Below, in pieces: positions 53,587 through 62,481 of a stretch of DNA of 64,000 nucleotides (its first letter is position 1; each line of letters begins with the position of its first letter). The notes beneath the pieces were generated by a model. That model had not been told where the DNA came from. It saw only the letters and a list, made by a program, of their open reading frames with translations, and did no database searches. The DNA comes from Streptomyces sp. M92 (GTDB lineage: Bacteria; Actinomycetota; Actinomycetes; Streptomycetales; Streptomycetaceae). The translations under genes were made by a program, and so were the position numbers. The stretch lies in the NCBI RefSeq assembly GCF_028473745.1, contig NZ_CP101137.1, positions 7,571,501 through 7,635,500 on the forward strand, written 5' to 3'.

Positions 53587-54603
53587 TCAGCCCCGTGGGT
53601 GGCGGGCCCGCCACAGGAGGTACAGGGCCGTGGCCACGGCCGCGGTGCGCAGGACCCAGGGCCAGGTCTCGGTGACCGCGTCGTTCATGTGGCCCTCGGC
53701 GATGGGGGCGCCCCAGCGGCCCTCCGTGCGGCCCCACAGCCAGACGGCCCCGGCGGCGGCGACCGTGCCGGGCAGGCCCAGTACCGCCCACTTGGACTGA
53801 GCGGGCGTCAGGCGCCGGGAGAGGTAGGCGATGAGCCAGCCCAGGCCGAGCGGGACCAGGCTGCCCAGGACGGCGCCGGCGATCAGCAGGGCGGCGGCCA
53901 GGAGCAGCAGGGGGTTGTTCCAGCCGCCCTCGGGCCACAGTCGGGGCAGGCTGCGGCGACGGGACGCCGGCGCCTGCGCGGCGCCCACCTCCGCCGCCCC
54001 GGCCGCTTCGGCCTTCTCGGCGGCCGCCCGCTGCTCCCGTTCCTTCCGCTCGGCCTCGTCCCGTTCCCGCGGCGGGGGCTTGAGCAGGTCCGGGATCTCC
54101 ACCCCGCCGACGAACCCGGGCACCTGGTCGCCGATGCCCCCGTACGGGCCGCTGTCCACCCGCCACCAGTCGCGCCGCGCCGCGCCGTCGCCCAGCTCGT
54201 GGGCGCCCGCCAGGTGCGGCGGGGATGCGGCCGGCGCCGGGGAGCCCTCGGGTGTGGTGGGGCGCGGGACGGCGCGGCGCAGGCCGCCCCCGCGCTTCTC
54301 CTTCTCGCGCGGCGCGCCGTCAGGCTGTTCGGGCACGGCGGTCGGCGGCGGCACCGGCTGCCGCGGGGCACCGCTCGTGCCGCCCGCCGCCTCCACGACG
54401 TCGTCGGGGCTGCCGAGCCGGTCCAGGATGCGGCGGACGGCGGCGGGACTGTCCACGACGGTCTTCGCCCGGCTCTTGTCGATCTCGCCCCGCAGTTCGG
54501 ACACCAGCCGCATGCGGGTGGCCGACGGCAGCTGCCGCTGCTGGGCCACGTCGCCGACGCGGCTCAGATACTCGAAGACGACCTGGTCGCTCTCGATGCC
54601 CAC
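53587..54603 (-). CDS. Membrane protein with cytoplasmic N-terminal domain
   Basis: A GTG at 54603 with GGAGG upstream gives 338 residues. The N-terminal 75 residues (FEYLSRVGDVAQQRQLPSAT ... LDRLGSPDDVVEAAGG) form a helical DUF1700-like domain found before membrane or regulatory proteins. A Pro-rich linker and a charged helix (PRERDEAERKEREQRAAAEK) lead to about four membrane helices (LLLLAAALLIAGAVLGSLVP, WAVLGLPGTVAAAGAVWLWG, VLRTAAVATALYLLW). The function is unknown. The C terminus ends at the edge of the repeat block. Confidence 0.82.
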   Translation of the reverse strand: MGIESDQVVFEYLSRVGDVAQQRQLPSATRMRLVSELRGEIDKSRAKTVVDSPAAVRRILDRLGSPDDVVEAAGGTSGAPRQPVPPPTAVPEQPDGAPREKEKRGGGLRRAVPRPTTPEGSPAPAASPPHLAGAHELGDGAARRDWWRVDSGPYGGIGDQVPGFVGGVEIPDLLKPPPRERDEAERKEREQRAAAEKAEAAGAAEVGAAQAPASRRRSLPRLWPEGGWNNPLLLLAAALLIAGAVLGSLVPLGLGWLIAYLSRRLTPAQSKWAVLGLPGTVAAAGAVWLWGRTEGRWGAPIAEGHMNDAVTETWPWVLRTAAVATALYLLWRARHPRG

Positions 54604-54740
54604 GAACGCCTCCGGGGCGGTGTGTTGTGGTACCCGTCGGACGAAGGTACCGAATCCTCCCGCGCTCGGCGGACACCCCCGCGCACATCACCGGCGCACG
54701 CACCGCCCCACCGTCGTACCCACCCGCTACCGTGGGCCGG

Positions 54741-57323
54741 ATGAGCACCGAGGAGAAGTCCGCGGCCCCCCGGTCCCTCGCGGAGGCGCTCCGCGTCAGG
54801 GACGACGTCTCGCTGGCCGCCCTCCTGCGCAGCCGTCCCGACCTCGTCACCCCCGTCCCCACGGACCTCACGCAGCTCGCCACCCGCGCCGGCACCCGCG
54901 CCTCGGTCGTACGCGCCCTGGAGCGGCTGGACCGGTTCGCGCTGCAGGCGGCGGAGGCGCTGGCCGTGGCGGCGGACCCGGCGCCGTACGAGGAGTTGCT
55001 GCGGCTCATGGCCGGTGACGAGGGCGACCCGGCCGTCACCGCCGCCCTGCCCCGCACCGTGGCACTGCTGCGCGAGCAGGCGCTGGTGTGGGGCGCCGAC
55101 GACCGGCTGCGGCTGGTGCGCACCGCCCGCGAGCTGCTCGCGCCGTCCCCGCAGCACCCGTCCCCGACGGGCCTGGGGCCGACCGTGCGGGAGGCGACGG
55201 CGGGGATGTCGCCGGGGCGGATCCAGGAGATCCTCACCGCGGCGGGACTGGCCTCGACCCACGACTCCGTCTCCGCCGTGTCCGCGCTCGGCGAGCTGTT
55301 CGGCGACCGGGAGCGGATGGCGGCGCTGCTGGCCGCGCTGCCCGGGGAGTCCCGCCAGGTGCTGGAGCGGCTGATGTGGGGCCCGCCGTACGGGCAGGTA
55401 ACCCATGACCCGGCGGCCCACCTGCGGGCGCTGCTCGACCGGGGCCTGCTGCTGCCGACCGCGCCCGGCACCGTCGTGCTGCCCCGCGAGGTCGCCCTGC
55501 ACCTGCGCGCGGGCCGGGCGCACCGGACGCCGGAGCCGGTGCCGCCGCCGGTTCAGGCCGCGGCCACGCACCGTCCACAGGTTGTGGACGCCACCGCGGC
55601 CGGGCAGGCGCTGGCCGCGCTGGCCACCGTCGACGAGCTGCTGAAGGAGTGGGACGAGGGCGGCCCGGCGGTGCTGCGGGCCGGCGGGCTGAGCGTGCGC
55701 GATCTGAAGCGGACGGCCGTCGCCCTGGACGTGCCCGAGCCGGTCGCCGCCTTCTGGGTGGAACTGGCCTACGCGGCCGGGCTGATCGCCTCCGACGGCG
55801 AGGCCGACGAGCGGTACGCGGCGACCCCGGCGTACGACGAGTGGCGCGAGCTGCCGCCGGCCGAGCGGTGGGCGCTGCTGGCCGAGTCGTGGCTGACGGC
55901 GACCCGCACGCCGGGCGTGGTCGGCGGGCGGGACGCGAAGGACCGTACGCTCTCGGCGCTCGGCCCGAACCTGGACCGTTCGGCGGCGCCGGAGGTACGG
56001 CACCGGGTGCTGGCCCTGCTGGCGGGGCTGCCCGAGGGCGCCTCGCCCGACGGGGAGTCGGTGCTGGCCCGGCTGCGCTGGGAACGCCCCCTGCGCGGGC
56101 CCCAGCGGGAGCAGCGGGAGAAGCGGGACGACGACCTGCGCACCCGGCTCGCCCGGTGGACGCTGTCCGAGGCGGAGCTGCTGGGCGTCACCGGGCGCGG
56201 TGCGCTCGCGGCACCCGGCCGGGCGCTGATCGGGGCGCCGGAGCCGGTCCGTCCGGCGGCGGAGCACGAGCCTGAGCCCGCGGGCCCCGGCGACAAGCTT
56301 CCCGTCCACCACCACCGCACGCCCCCCGTGCCCGCCCCCGCGACCCCCGCCGAGCAGGCCGCCGCCACCGCTGCCGCCGCCCGGCTGCTCGCGCCGCTCT
56401 TCCCCGAGCCGCTGGACCACGTGCTGCTCCAGGCCGACCTGACGGCGGTGGCGCCGGGGCCGCTGGAGCGGGAGCTGGCCGACGTGCTGGGGGTGCTCGC
56501 GGACGTGGAGTCGAAGGGCGGGGCGACCGTCTACCGGTTCACGCCGGGCTCGGTGCGGCGCGCGCTGGACGCCGGGCAGAGCGCCGCCGACCTGCACGCC
56601 TTCCTGGCCCGGCACTCCCGCACGCCGGTTCCGCAGCCGCTGACGTACCTGATCGACGACGTGGCCCGGCGGCACGGGCGGCTGCGGGTGGGCGCGGCCT
56701 CGGCGTACGTGCGCTGCGACGACGACGCGACGCTGGACGAGATCCTGGCCGACAAGCGGGCCGCCGGCCTCGGCCTGCGCCGCCTCGCGCCGACCGTGCT
56801 GGCCGCGCAGGCCGATCCGGCGGCGCTGCTGGAGGGGCTGCGGGCGATGGGGTTCGCGCCGGCCGCGGAATCCGCCGCAGGTGACGTGCTGATCGCCCGC
56901 GCCGACGCCCACCGCACCCCGCCGCGTGCGGCGCCCCAGCCGGTCCCGGACGGTCCGCCGGTCCCCGACGACACCCTCCTGTCGGCCGCGGTCCGCGCCA
57001 TCCGGGCCGGCGACCTCGCCTCCACGACGCCGCGCAAGCCGGGCGCCGGGGAGGGTGCGGGCGGCGGCCCGGCGGCGGACGGCGAACTGCCCCGCACGAG
57101 CGCCGCCGAGACCCTCGCCACCGTGCAGGCGGCGGCACTGACCGGCGAGGCGCTGTGGATCGGCTACGTGAACGCGGAGGGCGCCGCCAGCCAGCGCGTC
57201 ATCGCGCCGATCCGGGTGGAGGGCGGCTTCGTGACGGCGTACGACCACACGGCGGACGAGGTACGCACCTACCCGCTGCACCGGGTCACGGGCGTGGCCG
57301 AACTGGCCGACGACGCGCCCTGA
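54741..57323 (+). CDS. Helicase-associated (XPB/Ssl2 N-domain-like) protein
   Basis: This 860-residue protein starts at ATG 54741. It lacks Walker A and B motifs. The central and C-terminal parts match the helicase C-terminal/XPB-associated family (PF13625 type): VLLQADLTAVAPGPLERELA, YRFTPGSVRRALDAG, HGRLRVGAASAYVRCDDDA and a WYL-like end (GEALWIGYVNAEGAASQRVI then VEGGFVTAYDHTADEVRTYP). The C-terminal piece resembles the WYL ligand/nucleic-acid domain. In actinobacteria this gene usually lies near the XPB helicase gene, as here (58043), which suggests a regulatory partner. Confidence 0.85.
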   Translation: MSTEEKSAAPRSLAEALRVRDDVSLAALLRSRPDLVTPVPTDLTQLATRAGTRASVVRALERLDRFALQAAEALAVAADPAPYEELLRLMAGDEGDPAVTAALPRTVALLREQALVWGADDRLRLVRTARELLAPSPQHPSPTGLGPTVREATAGMSPGRIQEILTAAGLASTHDSVSAVSALGELFGDRERMAALLAALPGESRQVLERLMWGPPYGQVTHDPAAHLRALLDRGLLLPTAPGTVVLPREVALHLRAGRAHRTPEPVPPPVQAAATHRPQVVDATAAGQALAALATVDELLKEWDEGGPAVLRAGGLSVRDLKRTAVALDVPEPVAAFWVELAYAAGLIASDGEADERYAATPAYDEWRELPPAERWALLAESWLTATRTPGVVGGRDAKDRTLSALGPNLDRSAAPEVRHRVLALLAGLPEGASPDGESVLARLRWERPLRGPQREQREKRDDDLRTRLARWTLSEAELLGVTGRGALAAPGRALIGAPEPVRPAAEHEPEPAGPGDKLPVHHHRTPPVPAPATPAEQAAATAAAARLLAPLFPEPLDHVLLQADLTAVAPGPLERELADVLGVLADVESKGGATVYRFTPGSVRRALDAGQSAADLHAFLARHSRTPVPQPLTYLIDDVARRHGRLRVGAASAYVRCDDDATLDEILADKRAAGLGLRRLAPTVLAAQADPAALLEGLRAMGFAPAAESAAGDVLIARADAHRTPPRAAPQPVPDGPPVPDDTLLSAAVRAIRAGDLASTTPRKPGAGEGAGGGPAADGELPRTSAAETLATVQAAALTGEALWIGYVNAEGAASQRVIAPIRVEGGFVTAYDHTADEVRTYPLHRVTGVAELADDAP

Positions 57324-57365
57324 CGCGCCCTCCACCGCCCTCTCACGCGCCCCTCCGGCACCCTC

Positions 57366-57390
57366 GTACGCGCCCCCCTTTCGGGGGTAC
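57366..57390 (+). terminator. Short hairpin after the helicase-associated gene
   Basis: GTACGCGCCCCC and GGGGGTAC surround a short CTTTC loop, giving five strong G-C pairs plus GTAC ends. It lies about 45 bases after the stop at 57323. It may stop transcription before the secreted-peptide genes. Confidence 0.45.
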
Positions 57391-57420
57391 GGGCCGGATC
57401 ATGCACGCCACGCCGGGTGA

Positions 57421-57451
57421 TTAGCACCTGAGAGGGAGCTTTTTTCATAAT
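57421..57451 (+). promoter_or_regulatory. Candidate promoter for the secreted-peptide genes
   Basis: TTAGCA (57421-57426) and CATAAT (57446-57451) are 19 bp apart inside an AT-rich island that stands out in this GC-rich region. The predicted start would be near 57458, leaving a leader of about 60 bases before the first peptide gene. Confidence 0.45.
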
Positions 57452-57520
57452 CCGCATCGATTTTTCGGCGGTCGGGCAGCCACCGGGTGTCCTGCACACC
57501 GAACCGGAAGGAACCATCCG

Positions 57521-57637
57521 ATGCGTGCCGTTCGTCGAGTCGCCACCGTCCTGACCTCCACCGCCGCGATGATCGCGGCGTTCGCCGCCGAGGCCGCCGC
57601 GGTCGGCATCGACCTCGGTGGAGGCGTGGTCCTCTGA
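57521..57637 (+). CDS. Small secreted peptide (38 aa)
   Basis: The ATG at 57521 follows GGAAGGA and encodes MRAVRRVATVLTSTAAMIAA, then FAAEAAAVGIDLGGGVVL and a stop. It has two to three Arg, a hydrophobic core and a small-residue AEAAA cleavage site. The mature part would be only about 13 residues (VGIDLGGGVVL). It is probably a signal-like or short exported peptide. A second small exported protein is 109 bases downstream. I do not recognise either family. Confidence 0.6.
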   Translation: MRAVRRVATVLTSTAAMIAAFAAEAAAVGIDLGGGVVL

Positions 57638-57672
57638 CCGCTGGCTGAGATCCGCGTTCACGCCCCCTGACG

Positions 57673-57711
57673 GCGGGCCGGGCCCCAGCCCCCCTGGGCC
57701 CGGCCCGCTTT
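57673..57711 (+). terminator. Strong hairpin between the two peptide genes
   Basis: GCGGGCCGGGCCCCAG (57673-57688) pairs with CTGGGCCCGGCCCGC (57694-57708) with one bulge, followed by TTT. It may end the first peptide transcript or attenuate the second. Confidence 0.65.
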
Positions 57712-57746
57712 CCCCATCGGCCTCCCCGTCTCCCGAAAGGCACGTC

Positions 57747-57959
57747 ATGCGCTCCAAGCTCCCCGATCCGGACCGCGCCGCCCGTTCCGCCGTGGCCGTC
57801 TCCGTCGCCGCCCTGATCACCGCCGCCGCGCTGTTCGGCGCCCTCGCCCCCAAGGCCGCCGCGCTGCCCCAGCCGCTGCCGGCCACCACGGTGGAGTCCC
57901 TGGTCACCGAGGGGGTCACGGTCGAGGGACCGCTGGTCAACAACATCTCCCTGCGCTAG
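57747..57959 (+). CDS. Small secreted protein (70 aa)
   Basis: The ATG at 57747 is preceded by GAAAGG. The product has an N-terminal basic region (RSKLPDPDRAARS), a hydrophobic core VAVSVAALITAAALFGALAP and a cleavage site near KAAALPQ. The mature chain of about 30 residues is LPQPLPATTVESLVTEGVTV followed by EGPLVNNISLR. No cysteines are present. Its position between helicase genes is curious, but co-regulation is not shown. Confidence 0.72.
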   Translation: MRSKLPDPDRAARSAVAVSVAALITAAALFGALAPKAAALPQPLPATTVESLVTEGVTVEGPLVNNISLR

Positions 57960-58042
57960 GGAACGGCCCGCCGGGACGATCAGGCACACTGGACTGTTGG
58001 CCGAGCCGCCGTCGGCCGTACGCACGCGAAAGGGTGCCGCCC

Positions 58043-59680
58043 GTGAATGGTCCGCTGATCGTCCAGTCCGACAAGACCCTGCTCCTAGAGGTCGACCACG
58101 AGCAGGCCGCCGACTGCCGTCGGGCCATCGCGCCCTTCGCCGAACTGGAGCGGGCGCCGGAGCACATCCACACCTACCGGGTGACCCCGCTGGGCCTGTG
58201 GAACGCGCGGGCGGCGGGCCACGACGCCGAGCAGGTCGTCGACGCGCTCGTCGAGTACAGCCGCTACCCGGTGCCGCACGCGCTGCTCGTCGACATCGCC
58301 GAGACGATGGACCGCTACGGCCGCCTCACCCTCTCCAAGCACCCGGCGCACGGCCTGGTCCTGACGACCACCGACCGGCCGGTCCTCGAGGAGGTCCTGA
58401 AGTCGAAGCGGATCGCGCCGCTGGTCGGCGCCCGCATCGACCCCGACACGGTGGCCGTGCACCCCTCCGAGCGGGGGCAGATCAAGCAGACGCTGCTGAA
58501 GCTCGGCTGGCCCGCCGAGGATCTCGCCGGGTACGTCGACGGCGAGGCGCACCCGATCGAACTGGCGGAGGACGGCTGGGCGCTGCGCCCGTACCAGAAG
58601 CAGGCGGTGGAGAACTTCTGGCACGGCGGCAGCGGTGTCGTCGTGCTCCCCTGCGGCGCGGGCAAGACGCTGGTCGGCGCCGGTTCGATGGCGCAGGCGA
58701 AGTCGACGACGCTGATCCTGGTCACCAACACGGTCTCCGCCCGGCAGTGGAAGCACGAGCTGGTCAAGCGCACCTCGCTGACCGAGGACGAGATCGGCGA
58801 GTACAGCGGGACCAGGAAGGAGATCCGTCCGGTCACCATCGCCACGTACCAGGTGCTGACGACGCGGCGGAAGGGCGTCTACCCGCACCTGGAGCTGTTC
58901 GACTCCCGGGACTGGGGGCTGATCGTCTACGACGAGGTGCACCTGCTGCCGGCGCCGGTCTTCAAGTTCACCGCGGACCTCCAGGCCCGCCGCCGCCTCG
59001 GCCTGACCGCGACCCTGGTGCGCGAGGACGGCCGCGAGTCGGACGTGTTCTCCCTGATCGGGCCCAAGCGCTTCGACGCTCCCTGGAAGGAGATCGAGGC
59101 GCAGGGCTACATCGCGCCCGCCGACTGCGTGGAGGTCCGGGTCAACCTCACCGACTCCGAGCGGCTCGCGTACGCCACCGCCGAGGCGGAGGAGAAGTAC
59201 CGGTTCTGCGCGACGACCGACACCAAGCGGAAGGTGACGGAGGCGATCGTGCGGCGTTTCGCCGGGCAGCAGATCCTCGTCATCGGCCAGTACATCGACC
59301 AGCTGGACGAGCTGGGGGAGCACCTGGGCGCGCCGGTCATCAAGGGCGACACGTCCAACGCCCAGCGGGAGAAGCTCTTCGAGTCCTTCCGGCAGGGCGA
59401 GATCAGCGTGCTGGTCGTGTCGAAGGTCGCGAACTTCTCGATCGACCTGCCGGAGGCGACGGTCGCGATCCAGGTGTCGGGCACCTTCGGGTCCCGGCAG
59501 GAGGAGGCGCAGCGCCTGGGCCGGGTGCTGCGGCCGAAGTCCGACGGCCACCAGGCGCACTTCTACTCGGTCGTCGCCCGCGACACCCTCGACCAGGACT
59601 TCGCCGCCCACCGCCAGCGCTTCCTGGCGGAACAGGGCTACGCCTACCGGATCATGGACGCGGACGACATCCTCGGCTGA
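58043..59680 (+). CDS. XPB/RAD25-type DNA helicase
   Basis: The GTG at 58043 (GAAAGGG upstream) gives 545 residues. The N-terminal 150 residues are the XPB damage-recognition-like domain. Superfamily 2 motifs follow: VVVLPCGAGKTLVGAGSM (motif I), VYDEVHLLPAP (DEVH box), LGLTATLVREDGRESDVF (motif III with the RED loop), VSKVANFSIDLPEATVAIQV and SRQEEAQRLGRVLRPK (motif VI). It unwinds or translocates on double-stranded DNA, probably in repair or transcription. The partner-like gene at 54741 lies upstream. Confidence 0.95.
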   Translation: MNGPLIVQSDKTLLLEVDHEQAADCRRAIAPFAELERAPEHIHTYRVTPLGLWNARAAGHDAEQVVDALVEYSRYPVPHALLVDIAETMDRYGRLTLSKHPAHGLVLTTTDRPVLEEVLKSKRIAPLVGARIDPDTVAVHPSERGQIKQTLLKLGWPAEDLAGYVDGEAHPIELAEDGWALRPYQKQAVENFWHGGSGVVVLPCGAGKTLVGAGSMAQAKSTTLILVTNTVSARQWKHELVKRTSLTEDEIGEYSGTRKEIRPVTIATYQVLTTRRKGVYPHLELFDSRDWGLIVYDEVHLLPAPVFKFTADLQARRRLGLTATLVREDGRESDVFSLIGPKRFDAPWKEIEAQGYIAPADCVEVRVNLTDSERLAYATAEAEEKYRFCATTDTKRKVTEAIVRRFAGQQILVIGQYIDQLDELGEHLGAPVIKGDTSNAQREKLFESFRQGEISVLVVSKVANFSIDLPEATVAIQVSGTFGSRQEEAQRLGRVLRPKSDGHQAHFYSVVARDTLDQDFAAHRQRFLAEQGYAYRIMDADDILG

Positions 59681-59695
59681 CGCTCGGGCTCGGTC

Positions 59696-59881
59696 TCAGC
59701 GGCGGCGGACGCCGGCCTCCTCGCCGTACTCGCCGAGGATGACGACGTCGAAGGCGGCACCCGCGAACACCCGCACGGCGCGCACGGCGTCGCCGAGCCG
59801 GTGCCGGTGGCTGCCGGCCACGGGCGTGGCACCGGACGCGCGGCCCGGTGCCGGGGCGGGGGAGATGGTTGCTGCACTCAT
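59696..59881 (-). CDS. Small conserved-looking protein (61 aa)
   Basis: The ATG at 59881 has GGAG just upstream and gives 61 residues with an Ala/Pro-rich start and a compact core RLGDAVRAVRVFAGAAFDVV followed by ILGEYGEEAGVRRR. Its stop is 15 bases from the helicase stop, convergent. I recall similar short ORFs beside helicase genes in Streptomyces but cannot confirm. Function unknown. Confidence 0.6.
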   Translation of the reverse strand: MSAATISPAPAPGRASGATPVAGSHRHRLGDAVRAVRVFAGAAFDVVILGEYGEEAGVRRR

Positions 59882-60041
59882 GTCTCCATGGTGCGACTGC
59901 CCGCCCCCGACCGGCATCGGTCTGCGGGCCCAATCCCCGGCGTCCCGCGCTACGACCGTGGAGGGAGCGCGTCCCCCGAGAGCGGGAGGCGCGAACCCCT
60001 AGGGGTCGGGCCAGGTGAAACGGCGGGGCACGAAAAAAGCG

Positions 60042-60072
60042 TTGGCCCGTGTCCCGGCCGCTCCCCTAGAAT
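60042..60072 (+). promoter_or_regulatory. Promoter of the HelD-like gene
   Basis: TTGGCC (60042-60047) and TAGAAT (60067-60072) lie 19 bp apart, a fair match to the vegetative promoter. The leader to the TTG start is about 115 bases. I do not see a clear rifamycin-associated element (the palindromic control site of helR genes). Confidence 0.55.
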
Positions 60073-60193
60073 CTCCGCTCTTGCCCGCCTCCCCACGGAG
60101 CGCCGCCGACCGGACGGAAACCGGCCGGTCCACCGCGCGCGGAACCGCGCCCACCACCGCAGGTCATACCGCAGGTCATCCGGAGGCACCCCC

Positions 60194-62239
60194 TTGTCCA
60201 CGCCCGTCCACGACGACCCCCTCGCCAAAGAGCGCTCCCACCTCGCCGCGTCGCGCTCCGCCCTGCGGGCCATGCGGGAGGACGTCGAGTCCCTCGACAT
60301 CACCGACGTCACCGCGAACTGGGTCAACGCCGCCGTGCTGGAGAGCCAGATCGAGGAGCGCATCAAGGCACTGGCCGACCTGAGCGAGACGCCGCTGTTC
60401 TTCGGGCGGCTCGACTACCTGCACTCCCCCCGTGCCGAGCAGGCGGAGGGCGCGGACGGCGAGCGCTTCTACGTGGGACGCCGGCACGTGCACGACGCGG
60501 ACGGCGACCCGATGGTGATCGACTGGCGGGCGCCGGTCTCGCAGCCGTTCTACCAGGCGTCGAAGAAGAACCCGCTGGACGTCGCCCTGCGCCGCCGCTT
60601 CGGCTACACCGGCGGCGACCTCACGGCGTACGAGGACGAGCACCTGTCGGACCCGGCCGAGGCCGAGACCACCAGCAAGCTGCTCCAGCAGGAGATCGAG
60701 CGGCCCCGCGTCGGCCCGATGCGGGACATCGTGGCGACCATCCAGCCCGAGCAGGACGAGATCGTGCGCGCCGGGCTCTCGGGGTCGGTCTGCGTGCAGG
60801 GCGGCCCCGGCACCGGGAAGACCGCCGTGGGCCTGCACCGGGTCGCCTACCTCCTCTACGCCCACCGCGAGCGCCTGGCCCGCACCGGCACCCTCGTCAT
60901 CGGCCCGAACCGCTCCTTCCTGCACTACATCGAGCAGGTCCTCCCGGCGCTGGGCGAGCTGACGGTCCGCCAGGCCACGGTGGACGACCTGGTGGCGCAC
61001 GTCGAGGTGCGCGGCGTCGACGAGGCGGCGACGGCGGTGATCAAGGGTGACGCGCGGATGGCGCGGGTGCTGCGCCGGGCCCTGTACTCGCACGTCACCC
61101 TGCCCACCGAGGGCGTCGTCGTGGTGCGCGGCTCGCGGCGCTGGCGGGTGGCGGCGTACGAGCTGGAGGGGATCGTCCGTGAACTGCTCGCCCGCGACAT
61201 CCGCTACGGCGCCGCCCGCGAGGCCCTTCCGCAGCGCGTCGCGCACGCCGTGCTGGTGCAGATGGAGCGGGCGGGCGAGGCGCCGGACGACCGGGTGCAG
61301 AACGCGGTGGCGCGCAACGCCGCCGTGAAGGCGGTGGTGAAGACCGTCTGGCCGCAGGTCGACCCCGCCAAGCTCGTCCTGCGCCTGCTGACCGACGCGG
61401 AGTTCCTCGCCGAGCACGCGGACGGCGTCCTCACCGAGGAGGAGCAGAAGGCGGTGCTGTGGACGAAGCCGGCCCGCTCGGTGAAGTCGGCCAAGTGGTC
61501 GCCCGCCGACGCCGTGCTCATCGACGAGGCCACCGACCTGATCGAGCGCACCCACTCCCTCGGGCACGTGGTCCTCGACGAGGCGCAGGACCTGTCCCCC
61601 ATGCAGTACCGGGCGGTGGGCCGGCGCTGCTCCACCGGCTCGGTGACGGTCCTGGGCGACCTGGCGCAGGGCACGACTCCGTGGGCGACCCGCAGCTGGG
61701 CCGAGGCGCTGGCCCACCTGGGCAAGGACGGGGCGGTGGTCGAGGAGCTGACGGCCGGTTTCCGCGTGCCGACGGACGTGATCGCGTACGCGTCCCGGCT
61801 GCTGCCGCACATCGCGCCGGGGCTGACGCCGGTGGCGTCGATCCGTGAGAACCCGGGGTTCTTCGACGTCCGGGGGACGGACGCCGGTACGGCGGACGTG
61901 GTGAAGGCCTGCGCCGAGCTGCTGGAGCGGGAGGGTTCGGTCGGCCTGATCGCCGCCGACGCGCGGGTGCCGGAGCTGGCGGCGGCCCTCGGGTCGGCGG
62001 GCATCGGCTTCGTCGGCCCCGGCGAGGAGACCACCCGCGCCACCCGCCTGACCCTGGTCCCGGCCTCGCTGGCCAAGGGCCTGGAGTACGACTACGTGGT
62101 CCTGGACGAGCCGCGTGCGGTGGTCGACGGCGAACCGGACGAGCGGGCGGGGCTGCGGCGGCTGTACGTCTGCCTGACCCGCGCGGTGTCGGGCCTGATC
62201 GTGACCCACGGGGCGGACCTGCCACCGCAGCTGACCTGA
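60194..62239 (+). CDS. HelD-like RNA-polymerase-recycling ATPase (UvrD/Rep fold)
   Basis: The TTG at 60194 has CGGAGG at seven bases and gives 681 residues. The N-terminal region (ERSHLAASRSALRAMREDVE, ITDVTANWVNAAVLESQIEE) is the coiled arm that enters RNA polymerase in class II HelD. Superfamily 1 motifs are VQGGPGTGKTAVGLHRVAYL (Walker A), VVLDEAQDLSPMQYRA (Walker B), TAGFRVPTDVI and RLYVCLTRAVSGLIV. HelD proteins release stalled polymerase, and some (HelR) give rifamycin resistance. The catalytic parts are intact. A rifamycin role is possible but unproved here. Confidence 0.9.
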   Translation: MSTPVHDDPLAKERSHLAASRSALRAMREDVESLDITDVTANWVNAAVLESQIEERIKALADLSETPLFFGRLDYLHSPRAEQAEGADGERFYVGRRHVHDADGDPMVIDWRAPVSQPFYQASKKNPLDVALRRRFGYTGGDLTAYEDEHLSDPAEAETTSKLLQQEIERPRVGPMRDIVATIQPEQDEIVRAGLSGSVCVQGGPGTGKTAVGLHRVAYLLYAHRERLARTGTLVIGPNRSFLHYIEQVLPALGELTVRQATVDDLVAHVEVRGVDEAATAVIKGDARMARVLRRALYSHVTLPTEGVVVVRGSRRWRVAAYELEGIVRELLARDIRYGAAREALPQRVAHAVLVQMERAGEAPDDRVQNAVARNAAVKAVVKTVWPQVDPAKLVLRLLTDAEFLAEHADGVLTEEEQKAVLWTKPARSVKSAKWSPADAVLIDEATDLIERTHSLGHVVLDEAQDLSPMQYRAVGRRCSTGSVTVLGDLAQGTTPWATRSWAEALAHLGKDGAVVEELTAGFRVPTDVIAYASRLLPHIAPGLTPVASIRENPGFFDVRGTDAGTADVVKACAELLEREGSVGLIAADARVPELAAALGSAGIGFVGPGEETTRATRLTLVPASLAKGLEYDYVVLDEPRAVVDGEPDERAGLRRLYVCLTRAVSGLIVTHGADLPPQLT

Positions 62240-62325
62240 GCTGCGGGCAGTCGTACTCGCCCCAGCCGCGGGCATTCGTGCCTCTCCCAGTGCCTGAACG
62301 GCCTGGGAGGTGCCCCCAGGGCGAT

Positions 62326-62413
62326 GGGGGTCCCCCCGCTCGAGCGAAGCCGAGAGTGGGGGAGGGTGGGCGGTGGGGGTCCCCCCGCTCGAGGGAAGCC
62401 GGGAGTGGGGGAG
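62326..62413. repeat. Two copies of a 39-bp interspersed hairpin repeat
   Basis: Both copies read GGGGGTCCCCCCGCTCGAG, then a GAAGCCG core and GTGGGGGAG, at 62326-62364 and 62375-62413. Each contains inverted G/C arms. This sequence is one of the common intergenic repeats of Streptomyces (from memory). It lies between the HelD and cutC 3' ends, where it may act as a terminator. Confidence 0.75.
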
Positions 62414-62481
62414 GCACCCCGCGCCGCCGGGCTGCGCCCCCCCCCGCGAGCGCCAACGCAGCCGCACCGACTAACCCGCGC

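Noticed and set aside
53210..54166. Pro/Gly-rich open frames through the repeat block
   Set aside because: Produced by simple GC repeats on both strands; the real membrane-protein gene occupies another frame upstream.
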